DNA from: CAZDUS01 sp964609375
Lineage (GTDB): Bacteria > Verrucomicrobiota > Kiritimatiellia > CAIKKV01 > CAITUY01
DNA length: 29,995 nt
Direction: 5' to 3'
NCBI GenBank assembly: GCA_964609375.1
Contig: CAZSSA010000018.1
Location: 1-29,995 of the forward strand
The position numbers and the translations under genes are program-made. The notes beneath the pieces were generated by a model that did not search any database, was not told where the DNA came from, and saw nothing but the letters and a program-made list of their open reading frames with translations. Below, one piece after another: positions 7,381-15,272 of the stretch. Each line of letters begins with the position of its first letter. The first letter of the stretch is position 1.

Positions 7381-8307
7381 TCAATGCTGGCGTTGTTTCA
7401 TTAACTGGATAGCCAGCGAGATGGACATGAGTTTACTCTCGTGGGTGTCGGCGCGTGAGGGGACGATGATCGGCGCGGCACAACCGATGACGACACTGGC
7501 GAGCGGGGACCCCACCCAAACCTGAATGGCCTTGTAGATGGCATTGCCCATGTGGATGTCGTGAGCCACCACGATGTCTGCGTTCCCTGCGATCTTCCTA
7601 TCGGCCATCCCTTTTGAGGAAGCGGAGGCGGGGGAGACGGCGTTATCGAGGGCGTAAGGGCCTTCGACGATGCAACCGGGGAACAGGCCGCTGCGGCTCA
7701 TTTCGGTCAGCATCACGGCGTCGGTGATGGAGGGTGAAGCGTGTTTATTGGCACTTTCGACGTAGGACAGGATGGCGACCTTGGGGCAGGTGATCCCCAG
7801 CGCGTGGGCGACATGGACGGCGTTCATCACGATATCCTTTTTGCGCGCCAAGTCAGGGGAAATGTTGATGCCGGCATCGGTGACCAGAAGCAATCCGGAT
7901 TTGTTAGGGACGGAGGTGACGGCGACGTGGCTCAGGATGCGTTCGGTGCGCAGGCCGTCCGTTTTGTCGAGGATGCGTTGGATTAACGTGCCGGTTTTCA
8001 GATTCCCCTTCATGAGGATATCGCCGCGACCGGTTTTGACGGCATGCGCGCTTTTGGCAGCCGAATCTTCGGGGGAGCGGGCGTCGATGAGGTCAAAACG
8101 AGAGAGATCGATTTTTGCCTGTGCGGCGAGTGTTGAAAGGCGCTCCGTGGAACCGACCAAGGTTGCCTTGATCATTCCGAGGGAAATGGCTTCGTCAAGG
8201 GTGCCGATGAGATCCTTGTCTTCGGCGCCGGCGACTACGATGCGGAATTGCCCGGCATCCGGTTGATTCCGGGACAAGGATAACAGTTGATGGAGGGAAG
8301 AAATCAT
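7381..8307 (-). CDS. ptb: Phosphate butyryltransferase (phosphotransbutyrylase)
   Basis: 308 residues, the length of Ptb-type enzymes. It belongs to the phosphate acetyl/butyryltransferase family: FRIVVAGAEDKD at the N-terminus, GDILMKGNLKTGTLIQRILDK, SHVAVTSVPNKSGLLLVTDAGINISPDL, and the C-terminal DIVVAHDIHMGNAIYKA, which corresponds to the phosphate/CoA-binding region. The reaction is acyl-CoA + phosphate to acyl-phosphate + CoA. The gene is last in a minus-strand set buk, ilvH-like, ptb, 21 bases after the ilvH-like stop, without an evident ribosome site, so translational coupling is likely. With vor genes opposite, branched acyl-CoAs (isobutyryl-, isovaleryl-) are the likely substrates; that is inference. 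Confidence 0.93.
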   Translation of the reverse strand: MISSLHQLLSLSRNQPDAGQFRIVVAGAEDKDLIGTLDEAISLGMIKATLVGSTERLSTLAAQAKIDLSRFDLIDARSPEDSAAKSAHAVKTGRGDILMKGNLKTGTLIQRILDKTDGLRTERILSHVAVTSVPNKSGLLLVTDAGINISPDLARKKDIVMNAVHVAHALGITCPKVAILSYVESANKHASPSITDAVMLTEMSRSGLFPGCIVEGPYALDNAVSPASASSKGMADRKIAGNADIVVAHDIHMGNAIYKAIQVWVGSPLASVVIGCAAPIIVPSRADTHESKLMSISLAIQLMKQRQH

Positions 8308-8328
8308 CGTGGGCGACCGGGGTGCTTG

Positions 8329-8802
8329 TTAATCTTTCCGGATGGCGGTTCGTCCGGTTCTGGAAATGCCGAGGATGCCGAAGGGTTTGAGCATATTGAC
8401 GAAGCCCTTTATTTGTGAAGGTTCGTCTACAAGTTCAAGGGTGATGGAGGCTTTCCCGATGCCGGCGACTTTGGCCCGGAAGAGTTCGCTGATTTGCAGG
8501 ATGTGGGGCATGGTGTCCTGATTAAGGGCGACCTTAACCAAGATCAATTCACGCTCGTAGTGATCGCCCATGTCGAGTTTTTCCAGCCCCCTGATTTCGG
8601 CGACGGAGGTCAGTTCGAGGCTGATGGTCTTGACGTCAATGCCGTCGGTATCGGTGACGATGGTGATGCAATTGAAGGAGGGGTCGTCGGTTTCCGAGGT
8701 GTTCAGGCTGTTGATGTTGATGTTGAGTTGGCGGAATTTATCAGCGATGGAAGCCAGTACGCCCGGTTTGTTTCGCACTACGCCTGTGATGATCTGTTCC
8801 AT
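8329..8802 (-). CDS. IlvH/IlvN-like ACT-domain protein (acetolactate synthase small subunit family)
   Basis: 157 residues, normal for the small regulatory subunit of acetolactate synthase. Residues 1-75 form an ACT domain (GVVRNKPGVLASIADKFRQL), and the C-terminal half has the small-subunit features ERELILVKV, ELFRAKVAGIG and GILGISRTGR. In the known enzyme this subunit binds valine and inhibits the large subunit IlvB. No ilvB occurs in the window; the gene sits between buk and ptb, preceded by AGGAGA. It could sense branched-chain amino acids for this catabolic locus, or be a displaced ilvH that serves an IlvB encoded elsewhere. The position favours a catabolic role but does not prove it. 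Confidence 0.82.
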   Translation of the reverse strand: MEQIITGVVRNKPGVLASIADKFRQLNININSLNTSETDDPSFNCITIVTDTDGIDVKTISLELTSVAEIRGLEKLDMGDHYERELILVKVALNQDTMPHILQISELFRAKVAGIGKASITLELVDEPSQIKGFVNMLKPFGILGISRTGRTAIRKD

Positions 8803-8871
8803 GATGGTCTCCTGATAGCCGATCGATTAGCGCAACAATGACAACATATCGCCGGGGCTGCGGCTGTTCAA

Positions 8872-9939
8872 TCAGGTATAATCCTTTGCCTGGATGGTTC
8901 CGTCAAGCACAGCCAGAGCGCCCTGAGCGAGGGAGAGCATTTCGCGTTCACCGGGGATGACTTCGACCGGGGCGAGGAATTCCACGCGTTCCCGTATGAG
9001 TTTCATGAAGCCGGCGTTATGGGCGATGCCGCCGGTCAGGATGATCCGGTCGACTTTGCCCGACAGGGTGGCGCCATGCTGGGCGATTTCCTTGCTGATG
9101 GCATAGGCCATGGCGCGGTAGAGCAGGCAGGCCTCCGGGTCACCGGCGTTTACCATGGCCATCAGCTCGCCGAAATGATTGGTGCCTATGTGGGCGACGA
9201 GGCCGCCTTCGCCGGTGATTTTGCGTTTGATCTGGGCGAGGGTGAATTTGCCGCTGAAGCAAAGTTGGGCGAGGCTGAAGGCGGGAAGGGTGCCGCCGCG
9301 TTCCGGGGAGAAGGGGCCGTCGCCGTTCAGGGCGTTATTCACGTCCACGACGCGTCCGCGTTTGTGGGCGCCGACAGAGATGCCGCCGCCGATATGGGCG
9401 ACGATGAAGTTGCAGTCCTCGACTTTTTTGCCGATCATGCGGGCGACCTGACGGGCCACGGATTTCTGGTTCAAGGCGTGGAAGAGGCTGATGCGTCTTA
9501 TTTCCGGGATGCCGGTGATACGGGCGACGTCATCGAGTTCATCGACGACAACGGGGTCGACGACAAAGGCGGGGCAACCGGCGTCGGTGGCCAGCTGGTG
9601 GGCCATGATGGCGCCAAGGTTGCTGGGATGTTCGCCGTAGCGATTGGATTCCAGATCGGCCAGCATGGCGGGGTTGACGGGGTAGACGCCGCCCTGGATG
9701 GGTTTCAGCAAGCCGCCGCGTGCGGCGATGGCGTTCAGGGAGGACAGGGGAATGGTATGGGCCTTGAGGAAGTTGATGATGCCTTCGAGGCGGAATCCGC
9801 ATTGGGCCGAGAGGGTTGCCGCGCCTTGGAGTTGTGCGGTTGAATGGGGAATGGATTCGGAGGCCATTTCGTTTTCCGACTCGAAATACGCAACCTTTGT
9901 ACTTGTTGATCCCGGGTTTATGGTGAGAATGAGACGCAT
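8872..9939 (-). CDS. buk: Butyrate kinase / branched-chain fatty acid kinase
   Basis: 355 residues, typical for Buk. ASKHA-fold kinase: phosphate-1 motif INPGSTSTKVA at residues 7-17, FVVDPVVVDELDDVARITG and SLFHALNQKSVAR as in butyrate kinases, adenosine-side VAHIGGGISVGAH and ILTGGIAHN. It makes ATP from acyl-phosphate and ADP, releasing butyrate or branched-chain acids. It is the first gene of the buk, ilvH-like, ptb set, divergent from the vor operon; the two starts are about 100 bases apart. No strong ribosome site or promoter is seen on its side. The next gene starts 69 bases after its stop. Confidence 0.94.
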   Translation of the reverse strand: MRLILTINPGSTSTKVAYFESENEMASESIPHSTAQLQGAATLSAQCGFRLEGIINFLKAHTIPLSSLNAIAARGGLLKPIQGGVYPVNPAMLADLESNRYGEHPSNLGAIMAHQLATDAGCPAFVVDPVVVDELDDVARITGIPEIRRISLFHALNQKSVARQVARMIGKKVEDCNFIVAHIGGGISVGAHKRGRVVDVNNALNGDGPFSPERGGTLPAFSLAQLCFSGKFTLAQIKRKITGEGGLVAHIGTNHFGELMAMVNAGDPEACLLYRAMAYAISKEIAQHGATLSGKVDRIILTGGIAHNAGFMKLIRERVEFLAPVEVIPGEREMLSLAQGALAVLDGTIQAKDYT

Positions 9940-9957
9940 GGTATTTCAGATAGCAAA

Positions 9958-9986
9958 TTGACGTGTGTCTGCGCAACTATTACAAT
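9958..9986 (+). promoter_or_regulatory. Sigma70-type promoter of the vor operon
   Basis: TTGACG at 9958-9963 and TACAAT at 9981-9986 with an ideal 17-base spacer; each box matches the consensus in five of six positions. Transcription would start near 9993, about 50 bases ahead of the vorD ATG at 10043. It lies in the divergent region between buk and vorD, the natural place for joint control of both gene sets. Confidence 0.7.
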
Positions 9987-10042
9987 GGACAGCAATTATT
10001 TGAGTGGGAATGAACGATGACTACGTTGCGCGGAGAAGCGGC

Positions 10043-10267
10043 ATGGCAAAAGGGAAAATAGCGATCGATGTCGATAAATGTAAAGGGTGCGAGCTGTGCA
10101 TCACGGCGTGCAAGTATGGCGTCATTGCCCTGTCGGCGCCTGAAAAGACCAATGCCCATGGGTATCGACACCTGATAGCGGTGAATCCCGGGCAGTGTAC
10201 TGGATGCGGGATGTGTGCGCTGATGTGTCCTGACTCGGTGCTGACCGTTTGGCGTGAGAGCAAATAA
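10043..10267 (+). CDS. vorD: 2-oxoacid:ferredoxin oxidoreductase delta subunit, 2x[4Fe-4S] ferredoxin
   Basis: 74 residues. Two complete 4Fe-4S motifs are visible: C13-C16-C19-C23 and C52-C55-C58-C62. This is the small electron-transfer subunit that passes electrons from the thiamine-diphosphate site to external ferredoxin. The start at 10043 is preferred over the in-frame one at 10004 because MAKGKIAID begins the family and GGAG lies 8 bases before. Nine bases separate its stop from vorB, so it is the first gene of a five-gene operon. Confidence 0.92.
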   Translation: MAKGKIAIDVDKCKGCELCITACKYGVIALSAPEKTNAHGYRHLIAVNPGQCTGCGMCALMCPDSVLTVWRESK

Positions 10268-10276
10268 GGGGAATCC

Positions 10277-11386
10277 ATGAGCGAACGCGTTTTGTTAAAG
10301 GGAAATGACGCCATTGCGGAATCCGCGATCCGGGCGGGTTGTGACTGTTATTACGGATATCCCATTACGCCGCAGAATGAGTTGACGGCGTATATGGCGA
10401 AGCACATGCCTGCCCTGGGCCGAACGTTTATACAGGCAGAGAGTGAGATAGCGGCAATCAACATGGTGTATGGGTCGGCGTCGGCGGGTGCGCGAGCCAT
10501 GACGAGTTCGTCGGGGCCGGGGATGTCGCTCAAGCAGGAGGGGATTTCCTTTTTGGTGGGAGCCGAGTTGCCGGCGGTGATTGTTAACATTGCCCGCGGG
10601 GGGCCGGGGTTGGGGAATATTGCCCCGTCGCAGGCGGATTACTTCCAGTCATGCAAAGGGGGCGGGCATGGAGACTACCATATGGTGGTTTATGTTCCGG
10701 CCACGGTGCAGGAGGCGGCGGACCTTACGTTCAAGGCATTTGATGTGGCGGATCAGTATCGCAATCCGGTGCTGATATTAGGGGATGCGATTTTGGGGCA
10801 AATGATGGAGCCGCTGGAGTTCAAGCCGTTCACGTCGAATCGTCCGGCGAAGCCCTGGGCGTTAGGGGGGAAGCGGAACGGGCGCGAGCCCAACCTGATC
10901 AACTCCCTGTCGCTAGAGGAAGGTGTGGTTGAGGATTGGAACTGGAAGTTCAAAGCCAAATTCGACGCGATGAGGAAGGTTGAAGGGTTGGTGGAGACCG
11001 TGAACACCGGGGATGCGGATCTTGTGCTGGTGGCATATGGGACCACGTCGCGGATTTGCCGGTCGGTGATGACGAGAGCGCGAGGCAAGGGGCTTAAGGT
11101 CGGGATGGTGCGGCCGATCACGGTGTGGCCGTTCCCGTATGCGACGTTGCGCGACGTGGCGAAAACCACGAAGGAATTTCTGGTGGTGGAGATGAGTCTC
11201 GGTCAGATGATTGAGGACGTCAAGTTGTCGGTTATGGACCATGCGGCTATACATTTCCACGGGCGGCCGGGTGGCGGCATACCGGTGGAAAAGGACATCA
11301 TGGAAATTATTGAACACGTTCTGGTCCGCCAGCGGAAGGGTTCAGTCACGACACGGGGATCGGTGATTGATTGGGAAGTGTCGTAA
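10277..11386 (+). CDS. vorB: 3-methyl-2-oxobutanoate:ferredoxin oxidoreductase alpha subunit
   Basis: 369 residues. It carries the alpha-subunit features of the KorA/VorB type: YYGYPITPQNELTAYMA, QAESEIAAINMVYGSASAGARAMTSSSGPGMSLKQEG, RGGPGLGNIAPSQADYFQ and KGGGHGDYH. The last two are characteristic of proteins named VorB. The complex converts branched 2-oxoacids plus CoA to acyl-CoA, CO2 and reduced ferredoxin in the cytoplasm. AGGGGAA precedes the ATG. The choice between Vor and the closely related Kor (2-oxoglutarate) rests on sequence likeness and on the neighbours ilvE, ptb and buk, which all act on branched or butyryl compounds. Confidence 0.88.
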   Translation: MSERVLLKGNDAIAESAIRAGCDCYYGYPITPQNELTAYMAKHMPALGRTFIQAESEIAAINMVYGSASAGARAMTSSSGPGMSLKQEGISFLVGAELPAVIVNIARGGPGLGNIAPSQADYFQSCKGGGHGDYHMVVYVPATVQEAADLTFKAFDVADQYRNPVLILGDAILGQMMEPLEFKPFTSNRPAKPWALGGKRNGREPNLINSLSLEEGVVEDWNWKFKAKFDAMRKVEGLVETVNTGDADLVLVAYGTTSRICRSVMTRARGKGLKVGMVRPITVWPFPYATLRDVAKTTKEFLVVEMSLGQMIEDVKLSVMDHAAIHFHGRPGGGIPVEKDIMEIIEHVLVRQRKGSVTTRGSVIDWEVS

Positions 11387-11398
11387 GGGAAAGAATTT

Positions 11399-11417
11399 AG
11401 GAGTCAGGAGTCAGGAA
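11399..11417. repeat. GGAGTCA tandem unit
   Basis: AGGAGTCAGGAGTCAGGA, a unit of GGAGTCA twice, inside the vorB-vorA spacer. The motif GTCAGGA is shared with 7269-7275. Confidence 0.5.
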
Positions 11418-11440
11418 GGGGATGGGGGTTGAATGATGTG

Positions 11441-11482
11441 CACCCTCACCCCGGCCCTCTTTATTAAAGGGAGAGGGAGAAG
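11441..11482. repeat. CACCCTCACCCCGGCCCTCT hairpin repeat inside the vor operon
   Basis: The element starts CACCCTCACCCCGGCCCTCT and its right side holds TAAAGGGAGAGGG, giving a stem with CCCTC/GAGGG and CTTTA/TAAAG arms. It resembles the widespread CCCTCACCCCGGCCCTCTCCC repeat. A relative is at 27667-27697. It lies in the only long spacer (120 bases) within the operon and may act as an mRNA structure or partial terminator between vorB and vorA; this is not shown. Confidence 0.6.
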
Positions 11483-11506
11483 AGTTCATCGCGGGGGTCA
11501 TGGATT

Positions 11507-12262
11507 ATGGAAATGAAGAAAGTGGCAGGACGCTCGAAACTGTGGGCTGACAAGCCGTCGCCTTATTGTCCGGGTTGCGGGCACGGCATTGTGCACCGGT
11601 TGGTGTGCGAATTGCTTGAAGAGATGGGCCTTGATGATGACTGTGTGTTTATGGCGCCGGTCGGGTGCTCCATTCTGGCGTATACTTTTTTGAAGATGGA
11701 TGTTTGCCAGCCGGCGCATGGGCGGACACCGGCGGCGGCAACGGGGGTCAAGCGGGCGAAGCCTGATACCTTTGTCCTGTCCTATCAGGGGGATGGTGAC
11801 CTGGCGGCCATTGGCACGGCGGAGATTATCCATGCGGCGAACCGTGGAGAGAATATCACAACGATTTTTGTGAACAATGCCATCTACGGGATGACGGGCG
11901 GGCAGATGGCGCCGACGACGTTGCTGGGGCAGAAGGCGACGACGTGTCCGGATGGGCGTGATGTCAAGGCGGGGATGGGGTATCCCATCCGCGTGTGCGA
12001 GTTGCTGAAGAGTTTGGGCGGGGTTACGTATCTAGCCCGGACGGCGGTGCATGACGTGCCAAATGTGATCAAGACGAAGAAGGCCATGAAGAAGGCATTT
12101 GAGACGCAGATCCGGCGTGAAGGGTTTTCGCTGGTGGAGATACTCTCGCCGTGTCCGGTCAACTGGGGCATGACGACGATGGATGCCCTGACGTATGTGC
12201 GTGAGAACATGGCGGCGTATTACCCGTTGCAGGAATTCAAGGTTGGTGGTGTTGAGGTTTAG
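11507..12262 (+). CDS. vorA: 3-methyl-2-oxobutanoate:ferredoxin oxidoreductase beta subunit (TPP-binding)
   Basis: 251 residues. PYCPGCGHGIVHR near the N-terminus is the usual start of the beta subunit, and YQGDGDLAAIGTAEIIHAA with FVNNAIYGMTGGQ is the thiamine diphosphate-Mg motif (GDG...NN). HGRTPAAATGVKRAKPD fits the family. It holds the catalytic cofactor of the oxidoreductase and works with VorB, VorC and VorD. A second in-frame Met lies two codons further on; GGGGG precedes the start. It is separated from vorB by 120 bases with a hairpin repeat, and is followed by vorC after 18 bases. Confidence 0.9.
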   Translation: MEMKKVAGRSKLWADKPSPYCPGCGHGIVHRLVCELLEEMGLDDDCVFMAPVGCSILAYTFLKMDVCQPAHGRTPAAATGVKRAKPDTFVLSYQGDGDLAAIGTAEIIHAANRGENITTIFVNNAIYGMTGGQMAPTTLLGQKATTCPDGRDVKAGMGYPIRVCELLKSLGGVTYLARTAVHDVPNVIKTKKAMKKAFETQIRREGFSLVEILSPCPVNWGMTTMDALTYVRENMAAYYPLQEFKVGGVEV

Positions 12263-12280
12263 GGAAGGAGAGGTAGCCTT

Positions 12281-12814
12281 GTGGAGTATCGATGCATTTT
12301 TGCCGGATTTGGCGGGCAGGGAATTGTTTCCATGGGGACCCTGCTGGCGTATGCGGGAATGATCGCGAACCGGCAGACGACCTATTTTCCGGCCTATGGC
12401 ATTGCCATGCGTGGAGGGAGTGCGAATTGTACGGTGATTGTTTCCGATGAGCAGGTGGCATCCCCGGTGGTGACGGAGCCGGATGTCATGGTGGCCATGA
12501 ATGAAATCGCGTTGGATACTTTTCAGTCCTGGGTGGCGCCGGGTGGCCGGTTATTTATCAATGCATCGTTGACCGATAAGAAGGTGGATCGGGCGGATAT
12601 TGTGCCGGTGTATGTTCAGGCGACGAAGTTGGCGATTGAGGGTGGTGATTCCCGTATGGCCAACATGGCCATGTTGGGCGCCGTCATGAAGGTGACCGGG
12701 ATGCTGCCCTTGGATCCATTGATCCGGGCGATGGCGAAGACCTTCCCGGCCAGAATTCAGCATATGATTGAAAAGAATGCGCATGTGCTTGAGATGGGAT
12801 ACGCTGCTGTATGA
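12281..12814 (+). CDS. vorC: 3-methyl-2-oxobutanoate:ferredoxin oxidoreductase gamma subunit
   Basis: 177 residues, beginning with GTG and preceded by AGGAGAGG. FAGFGGQGIVSMGTLLAYAGM is the gamma-subunit signature, followed by YFPAYGIAMRGGSANCTVIVSDE. In this enzyme family the gamma subunit forms part of the CoA-binding and dimer surface of the cytoplasmic complex. It ends 15 bases before ilvE. All four subunit types of the enzyme are thus present in one operon. Confidence 0.9.
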   Translation: MEYRCIFAGFGGQGIVSMGTLLAYAGMIANRQTTYFPAYGIAMRGGSANCTVIVSDEQVASPVVTEPDVMVAMNEIALDTFQSWVAPGGRLFINASLTDKKVDRADIVPVYVQATKLAIEGGDSRMANMAMLGAVMKVTGMLPLDPLIRAMAKTFPARIQHMIEKNAHVLEMGYAAV

Positions 12815-12829
12815 AGAAAGGGTTTTGTG

Positions 12830-13846
12830 ATGGGTGCTAAAATCAATTGGGATGACTTGAGTTTTTCGCTGACGGTGACGAAGGAAATGTTTGTGGCGAC
12901 CTGCAAAGCGGGGGGAGCCTGGGAGAGGGGCGAGTTTCGTCCGTACGGGAATATTTCCATTTCGCCGGCGGCTGGCGTGCTCAATTATGGGCAGGGATTG
13001 TTTGAGGGGATGAAGTGCCAGCGCTCCAAGAAAGGGGAATTGCTGTTGTTCCGTCCGCTGGAGAATGGCAAGCGCCTTGCGGAAGGGGCGAGGCGGTTAT
13101 GCATGCCGGAATATCCACCGGAGCAATTTGTGGAGGTGGTTAAGGAGACCGTTCGGCGGAATGCAGAGTATGTGCCGCCGTATGGCAAAGGCAGTTTGTA
13201 TATCAGGCCGTGCCTATGGGGGACGGGGGCTCAACTTGGGGTGGCGCCGGCGCCGGAATATACATTGCTGGTCTATGTGTCGCCGGTGGGGCCATATTTC
13301 AAGACCGGGTTCAAGCCGGGGCGATTTGTGTTTACCCGTGATTTCCACCGGGCGGCTCCGAAGGGGACGGGCGGCATCAAATGCATTGGGAACTATGCCG
13401 GCACGATGTATCCGGGCAAGAAGGTGAAAGCGCAGGGGTTCAACGAGTGTATATACCTGGATGCCCGCGAAGAGAAATACATTGAGGAAGTGGGGGCGGC
13501 CAATTTTTTCTGCGTTAAGGGCAACATGCTGTTAACCCCGGCTCTGGGTTCGATTTTGCCGGGCATTACCCGGCAGTCGGTACTGACGCTGGCGCGGGAG
13601 AAACTGGGCATGGATATTCGCGAGACGAGTGTGTCGGTGGAGGACGCCATGTCGGCCGATGAGGCGTTCTGTACGGGAACGGCGGCCGTGGTGTCGCCGA
13701 TCGGCACATTGGTGCTGGGCGACCGTGAGGTGGTGTTCCAGAAGGGTGAGGTTGGGGTGGTGACACGCAAGGTGTATGAGTTGCTGACCCGGATCCAGCT
13801 TGGGGAAGAGAAGGACGAGTGGGGTTGGGTTGTGCCGGTAAGCTGA
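12830..13846 (+). CDS. ilvE: Branched-chain amino acid aminotransferase
   Basis: 338 residues, a fold-type IV PLP enzyme. LNYGQGLFEGMKCQR and RPLENGKRL are N-terminal signatures; K184 in GGIKCIGNYAG is the PLP lysine; VGAANFFCVKG and SILPGITRQSVL complete the site. It interconverts Val, Leu and Ile with their 2-oxoacids. I chose the ATG at 12830; a GTG one codon earlier is also possible. AAAGGG precedes. As the last gene of the vor operon it most likely feeds branched 2-oxoacids to Vor, a catabolic use, though the enzyme is reversible and biosynthesis remains possible. Its stop codon is one base from the stop of the convergent phrB gene, leaving no room for a terminator between them. Confidence 0.95.
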   Translation: MGAKINWDDLSFSLTVTKEMFVATCKAGGAWERGEFRPYGNISISPAAGVLNYGQGLFEGMKCQRSKKGELLLFRPLENGKRLAEGARRLCMPEYPPEQFVEVVKETVRRNAEYVPPYGKGSLYIRPCLWGTGAQLGVAPAPEYTLLVYVSPVGPYFKTGFKPGRFVFTRDFHRAAPKGTGGIKCIGNYAGTMYPGKKVKAQGFNECIYLDAREEKYIEEVGAANFFCVKGNMLLTPALGSILPGITRQSVLTLAREKLGMDIRETSVSVEDAMSADEAFCTGTAAVVSPIGTLVLGDREVVFQKGEVGVVTRKVYELLTRIQLGEEKDEWGWVVPVS

Positions 13847-13847
13847 G

Positions 13848-15209
13848 TTAAATCCATTTCCGGATGTAGGGTTGCGTGTCAAATTTTCGTTGGCAGCCGG
13901 CATTGTTCATATAGCGGATTTTACCGAAAACGGGGCGCTCGCCCCATGCCCGGTCATGGGTGCCACCGATCGCCCATGCCACGCCGGCATACCCATTGGG
14001 GTTATGTCCGTCCAGCGCATATCGATCATTGAGATAGATGGCGGTGGAAAAGGCAGTGGCGGGGTCGGGGCTCCACTCGAGAATTTTCTTTGCCCAATAC
14101 ATACGCAGGTAACCGTGCATACGCCCACTCGTTGCCATTTCCATCTGGGCGGCGTTCCAGAGCGGGTCGTGAGTGCGGGCCTGTTCGAATTCAGCCGTTG
14201 AGTAGAGGTAATCCCTGGGATCGGCGGCATGGAGGAGAAGAGAGTTTCTGGCCCACGGCTGAAGGCCTTCAAAAGAATCATACTGTTCATTCCAGAGGCA
14301 GAAATTATCAGCCAGTTCCTTGCGGATGATCAGTTGTTCAAGAAAGGCGTTCCGGGATTCGCCGGATTTGCCGTATTGTTGGACTTCCAGTGCGACGCGC
14401 TGTGCGGAGAGCTGTCCGAAGTTAAGGTAAGGGGAGAGATTGGATCGACAGCCTGAGTTCGGGTTGTTGGCATCTGTGGCGTAGTTTGCCAAGGTGGATT
14501 CAATGAATTGATTGAGACAGCGGGTGGCGGCGGAGGGGCCGGCGGGGGCCCCTTGCACTTCGCTGACAGCATGGCTGAGATGGAGGTCGGCGAGAAGGGC
14601 CAGGGGTGAAGGAGAAGGAGGGCAGGGTGGAGGGGGACGGGGGTTGGCTCGGAGTGGCGGGAATTCCCTTAAGAAGTCCGGAAGCAGGCGGTTGATTTTC
14701 GGGCGCAGGGTATAAGCACCATACTCCAGTTTTGTTGAGGCTTCCCATGAGGGAACGACGTTATGGGCGTCCACTTCAAGAACAGGGATGGAAACGGAGC
14801 GGCATAAAGCTGATTTCCATTGGCGTGTGACACGCAGGGGGTCAAAATCGCAGACGATAAACCCGATTTTAAGAGAGGCTGCCAGTTGAGCGATCATCCT
14901 GGGCGGGTGGCCATGAAGCAGAACAAGGGGAATGTTATTGGCGGCGAGTTTGCGCCGGGTAATATCCAGTCCCCTCAGCATAAAGGCCGCATGGCGTCGG
15001 GTGCAGCCGTGGAAGTCATCGGTGAAGCAAACCGCCACTATCAGGGGGGCCTCCAGCCGTTTTGCCGTCTGGCGGGCGTAAAGTAGTGCCCAGTTATCAT
15101 CGGCCCGCTGATCGCGGTTCATCCAGTAAAGGACAGGTGAGTGCGGCGCTTCTGCGCCGGATTGAATCATTCGAACGCGACGGGGATCGACAGGGTTGTG
15201 GGTTGTCAT
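13848..15209 (-). CDS. phrB: Class II deoxyribodipyrimidine (CPD) photolyase
   Basis: 453 residues from the Met at 15209, preceded by AGGAGA; a longer frame to 15290 exists but lacks such a site. Class II marks are clear: NRDQRADDNWALLYA near the N-terminus, LIIRKELADNF, WNAAQMEMATSGRMHGYLRMYWAKKILEW, YLNDRYALDGHNPNGYAGVAWAIGG and ERPVFGKIRYMN at the end. It repairs UV-made cyclobutane pyrimidine dimers in DNA using reduced FAD and light. A proline-rich stretch (ANPRPPPPCPPSPSPLALL) lies in the linker between the N-terminal domain and the FAD domain. It shares a 143-base upstream region with the divergent hybrid kinase gene. Confidence 0.95.
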   Translation of the reverse strand: MTTHNPVDPRRVRMIQSGAEAPHSPVLYWMNRDQRADDNWALLYARQTAKRLEAPLIVAVCFTDDFHGCTRRHAAFMLRGLDITRRKLAANNIPLVLLHGHPPRMIAQLAASLKIGFIVCDFDPLRVTRQWKSALCRSVSIPVLEVDAHNVVPSWEASTKLEYGAYTLRPKINRLLPDFLREFPPLRANPRPPPPCPPSPSPLALLADLHLSHAVSEVQGAPAGPSAATRCLNQFIESTLANYATDANNPNSGCRSNLSPYLNFGQLSAQRVALEVQQYGKSGESRNAFLEQLIIRKELADNFCLWNEQYDSFEGLQPWARNSLLLHAADPRDYLYSTAEFEQARTHDPLWNAAQMEMATSGRMHGYLRMYWAKKILEWSPDPATAFSTAIYLNDRYALDGHNPNGYAGVAWAIGGTHDRAWGERPVFGKIRYMNNAGCQRKFDTQPYIRKWI

Positions 15210-15232
15210 ATGCGATTCTCCTGTTAAAGTAG

Positions 15233-15245
15233 CGCCTCGGAGGCG
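15233..15245. repeat. CGCCTC-G-GAGGCG inverted repeat
   Basis: Perfect 6-base arms with one base between, in the phrB leader, on the side away from the gene. It may be a short dispersed hairpin or an operator for one of the two divergent genes. No second exact copy was seen in the window. Confidence 0.35.
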
Positions 15246-15272
15246 TCCATGGTCTTTGTTGCATGATAACAA

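Noticed and set aside
9019..9843. 274-residue open frame on the plus strand
   Set aside because: Antisense to buk; no motifs, Gly/Asp-rich composition typical of a shadow frame.
10277..12814. 2-oxoglutarate:ferredoxin oxidoreductase (korABC) as the name
   Set aside because: Possible by family, but the alpha subunit reads like VorB (SQADYFQ, KGGGHGDYH) and the neighbours ilvE, ptb and buk fit branched 2-oxoacids better.
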